Shown: positions 43,191-52,555 of the stretch, in pieces
How the letters are laid out: every line of letters begins with the position of its first letter
Numbering within the stretch: position 1 is the first letter of the stretch
NCBI RefSeq assembly: GCF_014636295.1
Contig: NZ_BMEC01000013.1
Span: forward strand, 170,308 to 234,307
DNA length: 64,000 nt
DNA from: Marivirga lumbricoides
GTDB lineage: Bacteria > Bacteroidota > Bacteroidia > Cytophagales > Cyclobacteriaceae
Direction of reading: 5' to 3'
The notes under the pieces: model-generated
Databases searched by the model: none
What the model was told of the DNA's origin: nothing
What the model saw: the letters and a program-made list of their open reading frames with translations, nothing else
Position numbers and translations under genes: made by a program

Positions 43191-43215
43191 GTGTGTGTGT
43201 GTGTGTGTGTGTGTG
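43191..43215. repeat. (GT)12 dinucleotide microsatellite
   Basis: About twelve GT units directly after the stop codon of the lipoprotein gene at 43222. It could slip in length, but lies outside the coding frame. Confidence 0.9.
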
Positions 43216-43221
43216 ATATTT

Positions 43222-44022
43222 TCAAGATATCCACACCATATTCTTACCTATCACTTTCCAGCCATTGGTTGTAAGCTCAGCAAAAACCACGTAGCCATAT
43301 CCGCAGAGTATTCCACAAAATTCCTGATAATAGTATGCTGCCTTTGTTCTTTCCTCATTAATAGCTACTCTTGAAAGCACTAAAGTTGCCACCACCCTTT
43401 CCTCATCAGTGGGTTGATAATTTTCAACTCTGATTTGATATCCTCCAAGTGATGAAAAGTTCTGAAAATTGATCGGAATCGGACTGATAGTTGAGTCTTG
43501 TAATTGTGTTAAAAGCTCCGCAAATTCACCTTTCAGTTCAACTTCAAAAACCTCTTTAAAACCTAAGTTTGAAACACGTTTAATACGTTTTTTCTGATTG
43601 GTTATCAGTGAATCAAAAATTTTAAGTATAACTCTCTTTTTAGGCCTGGGAAAATCTAATGAGTTAGCCCATTCAATGGAATCTTTTTGATATTGCTCCC
43701 AATCAAATGTTTTATATGCTAAGGTTGTACTATCAAACCACTTCTTCCTCTCCAGAACTCTTTTGAGATTATCTTCTTCAGTTAAGCTGTCTGAACTTAC
43801 CCACTGATCATCAACAAAAACTCCCAAATCCGGTTCCACTCGTAGTTCAGATGAATCTGGTAAGAATGCTTTTCTCGGAGGGGCAGGGGGCGGCTCCATG
43901 TAATGGCGCGGACCAACTACCTCAGGGAGCGTTGATTTAATAATAGTCAATTCAATATTTTCGTGACCTGTTTGGCAGCTAAAGCCTAACACTATCAATA
44001 AAAACAACAGAAAATATTTCAT
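43222..44022 (-). CDS. Hypothetical lipoprotein with proline-rich stretch
   Basis: About 266 residues from MKYFLLFLLIV (a longer frame starts at 44037). Lipobox GFSC. After the signal comes a Pro-rich segment (MEPPPAPPRKAF), then charged and hydrophobic segments with a C-terminal beta-rich end. No family recognised. It is a single gene; the long repeat cluster lies at its 3' side. Confidence 0.7.
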   Translation of the reverse strand: MKYFLLFLLIVLGFSCQTGHENIELTIIKSTLPEVVGPRHYMEPPPAPPRKAFLPDSSELRVEPDLGVFVDDQWVSSDSLTEEDNLKRVLERKKWFDSTTLAYKTFDWEQYQKDSIEWANSLDFPRPKKRVILKIFDSLITNQKKRIKRVSNLGFKEVFEVELKGEFAELLTQLQDSTISPIPINFQNFSSLGGYQIRVENYQPTDEERVVATLVLSRVAINEERTKAAYYYQEFCGILCGYGYVVFAELTTNGWKVIGKNMVWIS

Positions 44023-44162
44023 TGCACTAAAGTCCACAAGTCTAGCTATTTGATAAAGTTACAGATATTTTTTTAACAAAATTTATGTTAGCTATAGATA
44101 TGACACTTAATATATGTAGAAATGAAAGCGACAAGCCCTTATGTTTAATCTAAACTTGAATT

Positions 44163-44654
44163 TTAATTCACAAAAGTTTGATTAGGTCGCTTACCTTTAT
44201 TCAGGTACAGACCTGCTAAAATTGCTACTATTCCTGTTTTAAGTAAACCACTTTCAATATAGTTGGTATCCTGACCAGTCAAACCCATATAATAATCCAA
44301 AAAATAAACCCTTAGAACTTCCATTAATATGAAATAACCTAGTACTCCTAAGAAAACAGCTGGGAAATTATGTTTCTTTTTAAAAAACACAATGAGACAC
44401 CATACCAAAAGCACTAGCCCAACTATGTTTGAAATAATTAAATAGCCATAAATATTGACTCTCACTTTAAGCAATTCATCTGTAGCTTGAAAGTATTGAC
44501 TCCAATCATCTGAAAATAATTCCGATGTAGTTGTTACGATACCTATTATCATTGAAAGAGCACTGGCTATCATCATCAACATTATAACCCAAAGCCAACC
44601 TCCAATAGGCTTCGCTAAACGTTTTGGAACTGTGCTATTTTCTATATTGTGCAT
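44163..44654 (-). CDS. DUF2569 membrane protein
   Basis: About 163 residues from MHNIENS (a longer frame runs to 44723). The segment KPIGGWLWVIM near the start is the DUF2569 signature, followed by four membrane helices with a loop between the first and second. Function of the family is unknown. No partner gene. Confidence 0.75.
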   Translation of the reverse strand: MHNIENSTVPKRLAKPIGGWLWVIMLMMIASALSMIIGIVTTTSELFSDDWSQYFQATDELLKVRVNIYGYLIISNIVGLVLLVWCLIVFFKKKHNFPAVFLGVLGYFILMEVLRVYFLDYYMGLTGQDTNYIESGLLKTGIVAILAGLYLNKGKRPNQTFVN

Positions 44655-44833
44655 GTTGTCTCGTTCTGTAAATATTGATATAAAAGTATAATTTTTACTT
44701 ATATTATTTTTACAGATTGTCACATTAGTACAATATATAATATAATTGATTTATAGAAATGAAAAAATGATATCTTCAGCGCTAGGTTTTTTAGTAATAC
44801 CCCACCACTACAGAAACACGAAAACACTTTTTT

Positions 44834-45322
44834 TCACTCAAATTCGCTACAACTTTCAGAAGGTGTGTAAACGCCTGCCGCCTGCTGATAAACCAACGTT
44901 GCACCTAAATGGCCGGTATACATTAAAAAGCCGGAACCAGTAAGTGAGAGAATGAGGATACAAAGATGGGCTATCTTTCTAAACTGATTGAGCCAGCCAA
45001 GATACTCAAGAATAATAAGAACAGCTACTGCAGAAAAAAGCCAGGCTACAACATAAGCGTTGGTTTCGTGGGTGGCCAGCACCGTGGGGTCACAAATTTG
45101 TCTTGAAACTACAGGATCAGCAAGGTTACCCGTATAAATGGCTAACCATGCCCCTGCAGTACCTATGAGCAATAATACTTTGCTCATATTTTCCCAAAAG
45201 CCCTTTTTAGAGAAATAACCAATCAGGAAAAATAAGGTAGCCATTAATAAAATGGCAAGTGGTAAATGAACAGAGAGCGGATGCCAAATCTCCGCTCTCC
45301 AAAATTCCGGCACTTTATTCAC
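44834..45322 (-). CDS. DUF2231 membrane protein
   Basis: 162 residues with four membrane helices and the start EIWHPLSVHLPLAILLM, which is the DUF2231 signature with two His that could bind metal or haem. A C-terminal Cys is present (ESCSEFE). It begins 2 bases past the end of the small lipoprotein gene, probably one operon. Role unknown. Confidence 0.8.
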   Translation of the reverse strand: MNKVPEFWRAEIWHPLSVHLPLAILLMATLFFLIGYFSKKGFWENMSKVLLLIGTAGAWLAIYTGNLADPVVSRQICDPTVLATHETNAYVVAWLFSAVAVLIILEYLGWLNQFRKIAHLCILILSLTGSGFLMYTGHLGATLVYQQAAGVYTPSESCSEFE

Positions 45323-45323
45323 T

Positions 45324-45635
45324 TTACTCTAGAATTTTAACCGATATTGGATCTAATCTTTTACCTTGTTTTTCTACTTCTACCTCTACTTTTTGGCCTT
45401 CAGAAAGCGCAGAAAAATCTACAGCACTTCCATTTCTGGTTAAAGTAGTTTGTTCAGTGAAATAAAGTTCAAGCGTTTTATTGTCATCAGTGGTGACATA
45501 AATTTCCGTTTTAGCAGGTTCAACTTCTTTTATCGTACCTGTGTAGGTTCCTGAATCAACAGCATCCGTATTTCCACCACATGAAGCAAAAATAAATGCT
45601 GATAAAAGCATGACCATTAAGAATTTCGTTTTCAT
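45324..45635 (-). CDS. Small lipoprotein with OB-like domain
   Basis: 103 residues, lipobox FASC (Cys19), then about 80 residues of beta strands (TGTIKEVEPAKTEIYV, GQKVEVEVEKQG) like small bacterial OB or DUF1344-type folds. No residues pointing to catalysis. It is upstream of the DUF2231 gene in the same transcript. Confidence 0.7.
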   Translation of the reverse strand: MKTKFLMVMLLSAFIFASCGGNTDAVDSGTYTGTIKEVEPAKTEIYVTTDDNKTLELYFTEQTTLTRNGSAVDFSALSEGQKVEVEVEKQGKRLDPISVKILE

Positions 45636-45787
45636 AGTTAAAAAATTTTAGGTTGTTAATCTCTTAGCATACGCAAAGCAACTTTTGTAGTTGATGTATT
45701 CACTCAAATCCTTGCAATTGCCTCCTATTGATGAAATAAACAAACTATATCCACTAAACTACCCGAGTTTTAGTGTAACTCAATTTC

Positions 45788-46915
45788 TTAACTAATCACA
45801 AACGGATTGGGGCTGAAACTTATCACGAAAATCAATAGTGCAATCCAGCCTAAAATTTTCCTACCTAAGCTCAGTGGAGTATTATTTGCTGCTCTGGGAT
45901 GTTCCACTCCTATCACTCTACCTAATAAAAAGATAAAAAGAAAATAGCCTCCGAAGCCGCTCAAATCTGTTACCACAAGGCTGGTTAAGTATTGTAATGC
46001 AAAAACTGATACTGCCAGCAAAAGCGTATTGGTTTGTGAAAGCTTTAAACCTCTGAAGCAGATAAAAAGGAATCCCACATACAAAATACTCATCCATATC
46101 ATGGATTCAAGAGGCGTTTGAATGGTGATGAGCCCTAAACCTGCGGTGTAGGCCAGCAATAAAAATAAAACAGTGGCAATCCGTTTGTGCTTTTTAGTGC
46201 CGAAAATTCCATAGATGATATGTCCGCCATCCAGCTGACCAATCGGCAACAAGTTAAGGGCAGTAAAAAAGAGCGAGAGAAAACCAGCCAGCAATAATGG
46301 GTAATGAATTATCTCCCGGTGGTCAGGCAGCCTTTCAGGGTCTGCCAGGTATTCTTCAAAAAGCCAAAAAAGTATGGTGTTTCCCATGGCAAAGCTCTGC
46401 TGCTCGGGATCATTGTATACATAATCAGCGTAATCAGCTCCATATTGCTCATATTCAGGATGTATTTCATAAATGTACTCCTGCGGGGGCAAAGTACTAA
46501 ACCCGTACCACAACACGCCTAATGCTACCACAAAACCAGCCAGCGGCCCGGCAATTCCTATATCAAAATACTGTTTTCTCGATCTGATAGGGCCAACTAT
46601 ACGAATGAGTGCACCAAAGGTACCAAAGGAAGGCATTCCCAAAAAGCCCAGCCAGCCGGGAAGGAAGTTGGGCAAGGTAACCTCTACCTTGTAGTATTTA
46701 GCTGTAAAATAGTGTCCGAATTCATGAACTCCTAAAATAAATAGAAAAGGAATTGAATAAGAAAAACCTGCGGTAAAATCAGCCCAGGAATAATCAGGTG
46801 AGTAAAAAATAATTTTATTAGTTACCCATTCCGATCCTGCTAAAGTGGTGCTTACAAAGGTAAGGACAAACAGTAGAATCTTTTTCAGGTAATACCTTGC
46901 GTTTTTTTCAATCAT
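45788..46915 (-). CDS. Site-2 type membrane metalloprotease (M50)
   Basis: 375 residues, about nine membrane helices. Zinc ligands and base: His64-Glu65-x-x-His68 in GVHEFGHYF, and the third ligand Asp in QLDGGHIIYG near residue 227. It has no PDZ domain, unlike RseP, and resembles the plant/archaeal-type EGY/M50 group. It could cleave membrane-bound regulators. It overlaps the HAD gene by 8 bases, so the two are in one operon. Confidence 0.88.
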   Translation of the reverse strand: MIEKNARYYLKKILLFVLTFVSTTLAGSEWVTNKIIFYSPDYSWADFTAGFSYSIPFLFILGVHEFGHYFTAKYYKVEVTLPNFLPGWLGFLGMPSFGTFGALIRIVGPIRSRKQYFDIGIAGPLAGFVVALGVLWYGFSTLPPQEYIYEIHPEYEQYGADYADYVYNDPEQQSFAMGNTILFWLFEEYLADPERLPDHREIIHYPLLLAGFLSLFFTALNLLPIGQLDGGHIIYGIFGTKKHKRIATVLFLLLAYTAGLGLITIQTPLESMIWMSILYVGFLFICFRGLKLSQTNTLLLAVSVFALQYLTSLVVTDLSGFGGYFLFIFLLGRVIGVEHPRAANNTPLSLGRKILGWIALLIFVISFSPNPFVIS

Positions 46916-47549
46916 GGATGCCTATTTTATCTGATAATAATGAATAAAAACCTGAATTTCTTGGAATGTGTACTGTTTGAATACCCAGATGAGCCGCCTC
47001 TAAAAGGTTCAGCTCTCCATCATCCATAAATAAACATTGCTCAGGCGATAGTTGATGATGGCTCAGCAGCTTCTCATAAATCTCTACATCAGGCTTTCTC
47101 ATATTCCACTTATGGGAAAAATGAACCTGGTGAAACAGTTGATCAAGATGATTATAGGAAGAAGTTTCATTTAAAATTATGTGAAAAGCTTTTTCATGAA
47201 TTGCGTTGGTATTACTCAGCACTACACAAGTATATTTCCGGCAAAGCTTTTCTATTTGCTCCACTCTTTCTTCAGGAATGGTTCCCAACATGGCGCTCCA
47301 GGCTTCGTCAATTTGCTCATCCGATGCGTCTAATTCAAAATCTTCCCGAATACAATTTCTGAAATCAACATCTGATATTAATCCTTTTTCATATGCCTTG
47401 AAATAGGCTGCCTGTTCGTAAGAGGTATACACTTCCTCTTCTGTTTTACCTGAGAGGTCTGCGAAAGCTGCAATAGTTCGTTCAACATGTAAATTGATGA
47501 CTACTCCGCCTAAATCGAAAATTATAAGTTTTATGTTATTTTCAGCCAA
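46908..47549 (-). CDS. HAD-family phosphatase (subfamily IA)
   Basis: 213 residues. Nucleophile motif FDLGGVV with Asp11, motif II LSNTN, motif III with Lys/Asp in FMDDGELNL. It resembles the YihX/epoxide-hydrolase N-terminal group. Probably dephosphorylates a small sugar phosphate or nucleotide. It is the first gene of the pair with the M50 protease. Confidence 0.87.
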   Translation of the reverse strand: MAENNIKLIIFDLGGVVINLHVERTIAAFADLSGKTEEEVYTSYEQAAYFKAYEKGLISDVDFRNCIREDFELDASDEQIDEAWSAMLGTIPEERVEQIEKLCRKYTCVVLSNTNAIHEKAFHIILNETSSYNHLDQLFHQVHFSHKWNMRKPDVEIYEKLLSHHQLSPEQCLFMDDGELNLLEAAHLGIQTVHIPRNSGFYSLLSDKIGIHD

Positions 47550-47689
47550 GTTTGTATGCGTTGATAAAATACAAATATGAGGGAATGTGAGGCTAAAACA
47601 AAGGTTTTAAGGAAGGAAAAGAGGTTGTTCAAAATCTATTTTTAAATCAGTCTACTCTTGACTTAACATGCTTTATTTTTAATTTTAAT

Positions 47690-47790
47690 ATTTTGCCTTG
47701 ATGCAAAAGATAGAAAAAATTAAGACAAAAAGATTCTCCCACACTTCAATTCAATCCTCACCCCGCCTTTTGTCCACCCCACCCTCTCCC
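47690..47790. repeat. Diverged relic of the MITE-like element (gap 47550-48013)
   Basis: TTGCCTTGATGCAAAAGATAG... to ...CCGCCTTTTGTCCACCCC aligns, with clear divergence, to the central palindromic part of the element at 55290-55370. Only this core is present. The rest of the gap has a terminator at 47961-47995 and nothing else seen. Confidence 0.6.
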
Positions 47791-47960
47791 TCCGAGTTAT
47801 ATTCTCCAGTTTGCCAGCAATGAGTCAATCATAAAGAGTTTATAAAAAAATATCAGTTTGGAAATGATTTAACCTCAATCAAACTTTTAATCAAAAAAGA
47901 GAAATCTAGGTCTATGAAAAAGTTAAGATGTCACCTTTTGGATTAAGATGAATTAAAATA

Positions 47961-47995
47961 AAAAAACACCAAAGGATGTGCTTTGGTGTTTTAAT
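47961..47995 (-). terminator. Terminator of the small Cys-rich protein gene
   Basis: Stem AAAACACCAAAG (47963-47974) / CTTTGGTGTTTT (47981-47992), 6-base loop, 19 bases after the stop on the minus strand, ending in a T run. Strong intrinsic terminator. Confidence 0.85.
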
Positions 47996-48013
47996 CTCTA
48001 ATTAATTAGTAAA

Positions 48014-48241
48014 TTATGCTCTGGCGAACTGATTGCATCCAAAATTAGCTCCTGTGATAAATTCCACTGTCTTGGCATTTTTATCAATTGCTTTGCCTTC
48101 ATTTAAAACAGGAATGATATAATCCGGATCGCTTTTGGATTCTATATGACTCAGCTTATTGCATTCACCATAATTTTCTTTCTTAGCTACTACGGGAGCC
48201 TGGGGTGCCCAATGATTACAATTATTACAAGTATTTTCCAT
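48014..48241 (-). CDS. Small Cys-rich protein, probably metal-binding
   Basis: 75 residues, no signal peptide. Cysteines at CNNCNHW (4-10), one at about 28 (YGECNK) and one near the end (FGCNQF), giving four possible zinc ligands in a rubredoxin-like or short zinc-ribbon spread. The gene has its own terminator. No known family recalled; a similar layout occurs in many small Bacteroidota proteins. Confidence 0.7.
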   Translation of the reverse strand: MENTCNNCNHWAPQAPVVAKKENYGECNKLSHIESKSDPDYIIPVLNEGKAIDKNAKTVEFITGANFGCNQFARA

Positions 48242-48393
48242 GATCTTTTTCGTTTAGTTAATAATAATATAAGCGAATTCACTCAAATAATGTTGAGTTA
48301 AACCGCTCAAAATCATTAGTTTATAATTAAACTAAATAGAAACAGATCGCGATTCAAAATATTTTAAGCCTAAAAGAGATCTACTTAAACCAA

Positions 48394-50040
48394 CTATAAT
48401 CCAAAAGGTGGCTCCAAATTAAACTCCATCTTTTTTTGTGTAACAGGATGCACAAATCGGAGGTAAGCTGCATGAAGCTTCAGTCTATCAGCCTCTTTGC
48501 CATACAGTTTATCTCCTACAATAGGAGTATTTAAGCCATCGGGATGGGCTGCATGTACGCGCAGTTGATGTGTACGGCCTGTGATAGGTGTAAACTGTAT
48601 CAGGGTTTTATGGGCATTACTTTCTATTACTTTCCATAACGTTTTTGCCGTTCTTCCCTTCTCATAGCATACTTTTTGCATCGGCCGGTTATTTTCGTCT
48701 ACGGCAAGCGGCAAATGAATTTCACCATTTTTACCTTGCACCAGGCCATCAAGCAAGGCCACGTATCTTTTGCTAATTGTTCTGGCCATAAACTGATCCT
48801 GAATATCTACATACACACTCTTTGATTTTGCAATAATCATCAAGCCCGAAGTCAGCTTATCCAGTCGGTGAGCTACTAATGGTCCATCAGCATCCGGGTA
48901 TTTGGTCTGCATTCTGCTGTATACAGAATCCTTAATCAGGCGGGAGGGTGCCGTAAGCAACCCGGAAGGCTTATGGATTACGAGCAGGTGCTCATCTTCA
49001 TACAGTTGCTCTATTTCTTTATCATCTGCTTTATAATTCAGCAGCGGATCATCATCTAAGTCCATTCCATGGAGCATATGTGCAAGGATAGGCTTACATT
49101 TACCACTGCATGCGGGGTAAAACCTCCCCTCCTTCCGTAGCTCAGCTTTGGGTGTTTTTCCCCACCAAAATTCAGCCATGCAAATTGGCTTAAAATTATT
49201 TCTAAAAGCATACTGCAATAATTTTGGTGCTGCACAATCTCCGGCTCCGGCTGGTGGCGTGCCATAATCCTCAAAAATTTGAGTTACATTCTTCTTTTCT
49301 CCATACTTATTGAGAAAGTGGTATTGGTTAAAAAGCTGCTGCTGAAGGTCTGCAGACTTTACTTTTCTCTGCCATTTCAATTGGTTTATTTCATCCGAGT
49401 ATTGATCCACCTGTTCCTGGATGAGGGCAATTCTTTCACGCCAATCAGTCAGTAAATCTCGGTATTCATAATGATGTGCAATGCTTTCCTGCTCTAGTTT
49501 CTTCTGAAGAAGGTTTATTTCATCACCTGTTAAAGTAGCCTGAGCATTTTCACGCTGCCGCTTTCGGTCCATTTTTGCTTTATGTTTTAGCCTCTGCCTA
49601 TGTTCCAAATCAGTATCGGCCTTTGCTTTTTCTTCATTCAGCTGCTTTTTCAATTCCAGAAAATGGGGATCGATTTCCAGTTCAGCAGCTCTTTTATTCA
49701 TTGCAAGCAACTCTTCTTCTCCTTTCCTGAAAAAACCTTCCGCTTCTAACCTATTGAACAAAGGCGGAACAAAAGGAATAGCATGTGCATCTGTTTCTTC
49801 CTGGCCTGAAAAAGCGACCAGGTAGCCGAGTTCATTTTGCTCATTCTGTACAATCAGCACACCATACATTTTACCACTAATCTCCTTCCCCGAGTAAGAC
49901 TTTTTCAATTCCTGCTGTACTTCATCGGCTGCCAGCTCGGCCAAAGGATGAGGCTGGTAAGAAAATGGAAAAGTAAACTTTTCCTGCAGTGCAACACCTT
50001 CAATGGATGATTTGAAATGGATAAAATGAGAATCTGACAT
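48394..50040 (-). CDS. RluA-family pseudouridine synthase with long N-terminal extension
   Basis: 548 residues. The C-terminal third is a RluA-type synthase domain with the catalytic Asp in HRLDKLTSGL (near residue 393) and the later GRTHQLRVHAAHP motif. The N-terminal ~330 residues are unusual: a charged coiled-coil block (about 130-245) and a Cys motif (CSGKCKPI) before the catalytic domain. This layout is known in Bacteroidota. The RNA target is unknown. Confidence 0.87.
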   Translation of the reverse strand: MSDSHFIHFKSSIEGVALQEKFTFPFSYQPHPLAELAADEVQQELKKSYSGKEISGKMYGVLIVQNEQNELGYLVAFSGQEETDAHAIPFVPPLFNRLEAEGFFRKGEEELLAMNKRAAELEIDPHFLELKKQLNEEKAKADTDLEHRQRLKHKAKMDRKRQRENAQATLTGDEINLLQKKLEQESIAHHYEYRDLLTDWRERIALIQEQVDQYSDEINQLKWQRKVKSADLQQQLFNQYHFLNKYGEKKNVTQIFEDYGTPPAGAGDCAAPKLLQYAFRNNFKPICMAEFWWGKTPKAELRKEGRFYPACSGKCKPILAHMLHGMDLDDDPLLNYKADDKEIEQLYEDEHLLVIHKPSGLLTAPSRLIKDSVYSRMQTKYPDADGPLVAHRLDKLTSGLMIIAKSKSVYVDIQDQFMARTISKRYVALLDGLVQGKNGEIHLPLAVDENNRPMQKVCYEKGRTAKTLWKVIESNAHKTLIQFTPITGRTHQLRVHAAHPDGLNTPIVGDKLYGKEADRLKLHAAYLRFVHPVTQKKMEFNLEPPFGL

Positions 50041-50209
50041 AGAAAAACCACTCCTTTTACGAGGAACAGGAAGTTTTTTAATTTTTAATGAACTGCAAAA
50101 TTAAGGATTTTATTACAGAATGTTTTGCAGGAATATCAGTTTAAGGATTGCCATACCATCATTTTCAGCATATACATCACTATGTAGAATAACTAAGTTA
50201 AAGCAATTT

Positions 50210-51121
50210 TTATTGAAATGATTTTCTAAATTCCTGAGGAGAGAAGGTTGTTTTAGATTTGAAAAACTTGCTAAATGATTGAGGATAATCAAAACCTAAT
50301 TCGTAGGCAATTTCACTTACGGACAACTCAGAAGTGCTTAAACGCTCTTTGGCATAATAAATCAGTTTATTTTGTATATGTTGTTGAGTATTTTGCTTGG
50401 TATGGATTCTTAATAAAGTACCCAGGTAATTGGGGGAAATATTCATTTCATCTGCAATAGCCGTTACGGAAGGGATGCCATTTTCTAAAAGTCTGTTATT
50501 TTCAAAATATTTCTGAAGCACTTCTTCGAAACGATCTAATAATTGATGATTTGATTTCTGGCGGGTTATAAATTGACGCTCATAAAATCTCTCTGAATAA
50601 ATCAGCAGCATTTCAAGTTGTGTCACTATGAGCTCACGGCTAAACTTATCAATATTTGACTGGTATTCCTTTTCAATATTTTGAAGGATTTCCACAATAA
50701 CTTTTTCTTCTCTATCTGAAAGAAACAAAGCTTCATGTACAGCATACTGAAAAAAATCATATGATTTTATTTTTCGTGCCAAAGAGGTTTTCCACAGAAA
50801 ATCGGGATGTATCAGCAATAGATAACCTGTTGGTTCAACTATAGCTTCCTGATTGATCTCAACTTTTAAAAACTGAAGGGGCGAAATAAAGCTCAGCACA
50901 CCTGAGTCAAAATCATATTGCTGCTGTCCATAATTAAATTTAGCATTAACATTTCGCTTTAACCCTACTGAATAAAAGTTCTGTAACCATTTCAGTTCAT
51001 TGGTATCCACGGGATAGGTAACTTTACTGTAGTCAATCAGGCTTATCAAAGGATGCTCCGGCTGGGGTAGGCTACAGAAATTGTGAAATTCAGCAATTGA
51101 ATTAAAGCGAAATGTTCCCAT
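50210..51121 (-). CDS. AraC-family transcriptional regulator
   Basis: 303 residues: N-terminal sensing domain without a cupin motif that I can see, and a C-terminal pair of HTH motifs (TAIADEMNISPNYLGTLLRI near 226-245; VSEIAYELGFDYPQSFSKFF near 270-289). It is translated 4 bases after the Atu4866-type gene. Probably controls its own operon with the SDR gene upstream. Confidence 0.9.
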   Translation of the reverse strand: MGTFRFNSIAEFHNFCSLPQPEHPLISLIDYSKVTYPVDTNELKWLQNFYSVGLKRNVNAKFNYGQQQYDFDSGVLSFISPLQFLKVEINQEAIVEPTGYLLLIHPDFLWKTSLARKIKSYDFFQYAVHEALFLSDREEKVIVEILQNIEKEYQSNIDKFSRELIVTQLEMLLIYSERFYERQFITRQKSNHQLLDRFEEVLQKYFENNRLLENGIPSVTAIADEMNISPNYLGTLLRIHTKQNTQQHIQNKLIYYAKERLSTSELSVSEIAYELGFDYPQSFSKFFKSKTTFSPQEFRKSFQ

Positions 51122-51125
51122 ATTA

Positions 51126-51392
51126 CTAATCTACGTTGTTATTCTCTTTGTACAAAATCATCCCTGCATGATAAAGTATACCTTCTTTAAACTCACCATC
51201 TGCAGTGAAGCCGGTATCATCTTTATAATCAATATGATTTCCCGACACTTTGTAGCTGCCCTTGTAAGCGCTTTGATGGGTACCACGTGCCTCATCATAT
51301 CGGTTGTCGGGAAATAATTCATGCCGGATGTAACCATCTTCTGTAACCCACATCCCTATGTATTCCTTGGTTTCTTCTATTGTTTTTTCCAT
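51126..51392 (-). CDS. Atu4866-domain protein
   Basis: About 88 residues from MEKTIEE (a longer frame starts at 51449). The pattern YIGMWVTEDGYIRHELFPDNRYDEARG...YKGSYKV is the Atu4866 small beta-barrel family of unknown function, commonly found beside AraC regulators and SDR enzymes. It sits between the SDR gene and the AraC gene. Confidence 0.85.
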   Translation of the reverse strand: MEKTIEETKEYIGMWVTEDGYIRHELFPDNRYDEARGTHQSAYKGSYKVSGNHIDYKDDTGFTADGEFKEGILYHAGMILYKENNNVD

Positions 51393-51478
51393 TGGTAGTT
51401 GCGCTCTGTTTCTATTAGTTAAACTATATTTTATTTGCTGCGCATTCAATTGCTAACTTGTTAACACTAAACTAATAA

Positions 51479-52321
51479 CTAAAATGCGGTGGATAACGTG
51501 TAATTTTTCCATTGTTCTGCCTCTTTAGTTATCATATCAACTTTGACTTTTAGCATATCGTAAGCATCATTTCCCAATAACAAATGTATCGGTGGTTGAT
51601 CTTCCTGGCTGATTGCAATAAGCACATCTGCAGCTTTTTCAGGATCATTTGGTTGTTTACCGTTAACATTATTCAAATGTGTTTTCTCAGATTCCCGCAC
51701 TTCGGTATAATCACTAATTGCATGATTCGGAGTCATTACTGAGTTATTGGAAAGGAAGTCGGTGCGGAAATAGCCTGGATAAACAACCGTTGCTGTTACT
51801 CCAAATTCTTTAATTTCCTCTACCAGGCTTTCAGTAAAACCTGCCATTGCAAATTTAGAAGCACAATAGATCCCCCAACCTGCAAAGCCTCCGTAATAGC
51901 CACCCGCTGAGGAGATATTATAAATATGTCCTGATCGCTGTATTCTTAAATAAGGCATTACATTTCTGATAACATTGAGCGAACCAAATACATTTACATC
52001 AAAATTTCTTCTGGCTTCCTCATCTGTTAGCTCTTCTAACGCACCAATTTGTCCATAGCCCGCATTGTTTACCACCACATCTACCTTACCAAAGTGGGCA
52101 ATGCACCTTTCAATGGCATTTTTAGTACTTGAATTGTCGGTTAATTGTACCTCAAGTGGCAAAAAAGATTTTGAAGCTTTACTTACTTCATCAGTTAAAG
52201 ACTTTATAGTGCGACTAGTTGCTGCTACTTGATAGCCTTGATTCAGTAATTTTTTAACTAATACAAGCCCTAAACCTTTAGAAGCACCTGTAATGAACCA
52301 TACTTTTTTATTTTCCATCAT
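51479..52321 (-). CDS. Short-chain dehydrogenase/reductase
   Basis: About 280 residues from the second Met pair (a longer frame begins at 52345). Rossmann motif ITGASKGLGLV near the start, NNAGYG in the middle and the catalytic YCASKFA (Tyr-x-x-x-Lys) near 160, with a preceding Ser in NISSAGG. Substrate unknown. First gene of the SDR-Atu4866-AraC group. Confidence 0.9.
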   Translation of the reverse strand: MMENKKVWFITGASKGLGLVLVKKLLNQGYQVAATSRTIKSLTDEVSKASKSFLPLEVQLTDNSSTKNAIERCIAHFGKVDVVVNNAGYGQIGALEELTDEEARRNFDVNVFGSLNVIRNVMPYLRIQRSGHIYNISSAGGYYGGFAGWGIYCASKFAMAGFTESLVEEIKEFGVTATVVYPGYFRTDFLSNNSVMTPNHAISDYTEVRESEKTHLNNVNGKQPNDPEKAADVLIAISQEDQPPIHLLLGNDAYDMLKVKVDMITKEAEQWKNYTLSTAF

Positions 52322-52555
52322 TCTTTTATTTTGTTGATGGAACAAAGTTGATTAATCAGAAAATGTAAAAGATAACCACATCAATGAATAACCTAGTCAA
52401 ATCGTGAATTGATAGTAAAATATTAACATATAATCTGCCTTTACAAAATGATTTGACAGGATTGCTAAAGAATTTCTTCTCCGCAAGGTTAGTGGTATGT
52501 GAGAAGGATTATTGAGATCAATAATTATTAAGGTTCTTGTTTTATGGAACTTATA

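Larger units (their letters stand above)
41368..43191. repeat. 1.8 kb repeat cluster without genes
   Basis: The cluster holds: two 92-base elements with inverted ends (41744-41835, 42838-42929); six degenerate copies of a TTGCGAGgaACGAAGCAATCT motif between 41861 and 42477; a direct duplication of about 163 bases (42274-42437 and 42676-42838) that contains the small palindrome GGTCTGTGAGCCTCAGACC; and the dyad block at about 42990-43165. Open frames in this stretch are made of repeats and are not genes. Confidence 0.8.
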
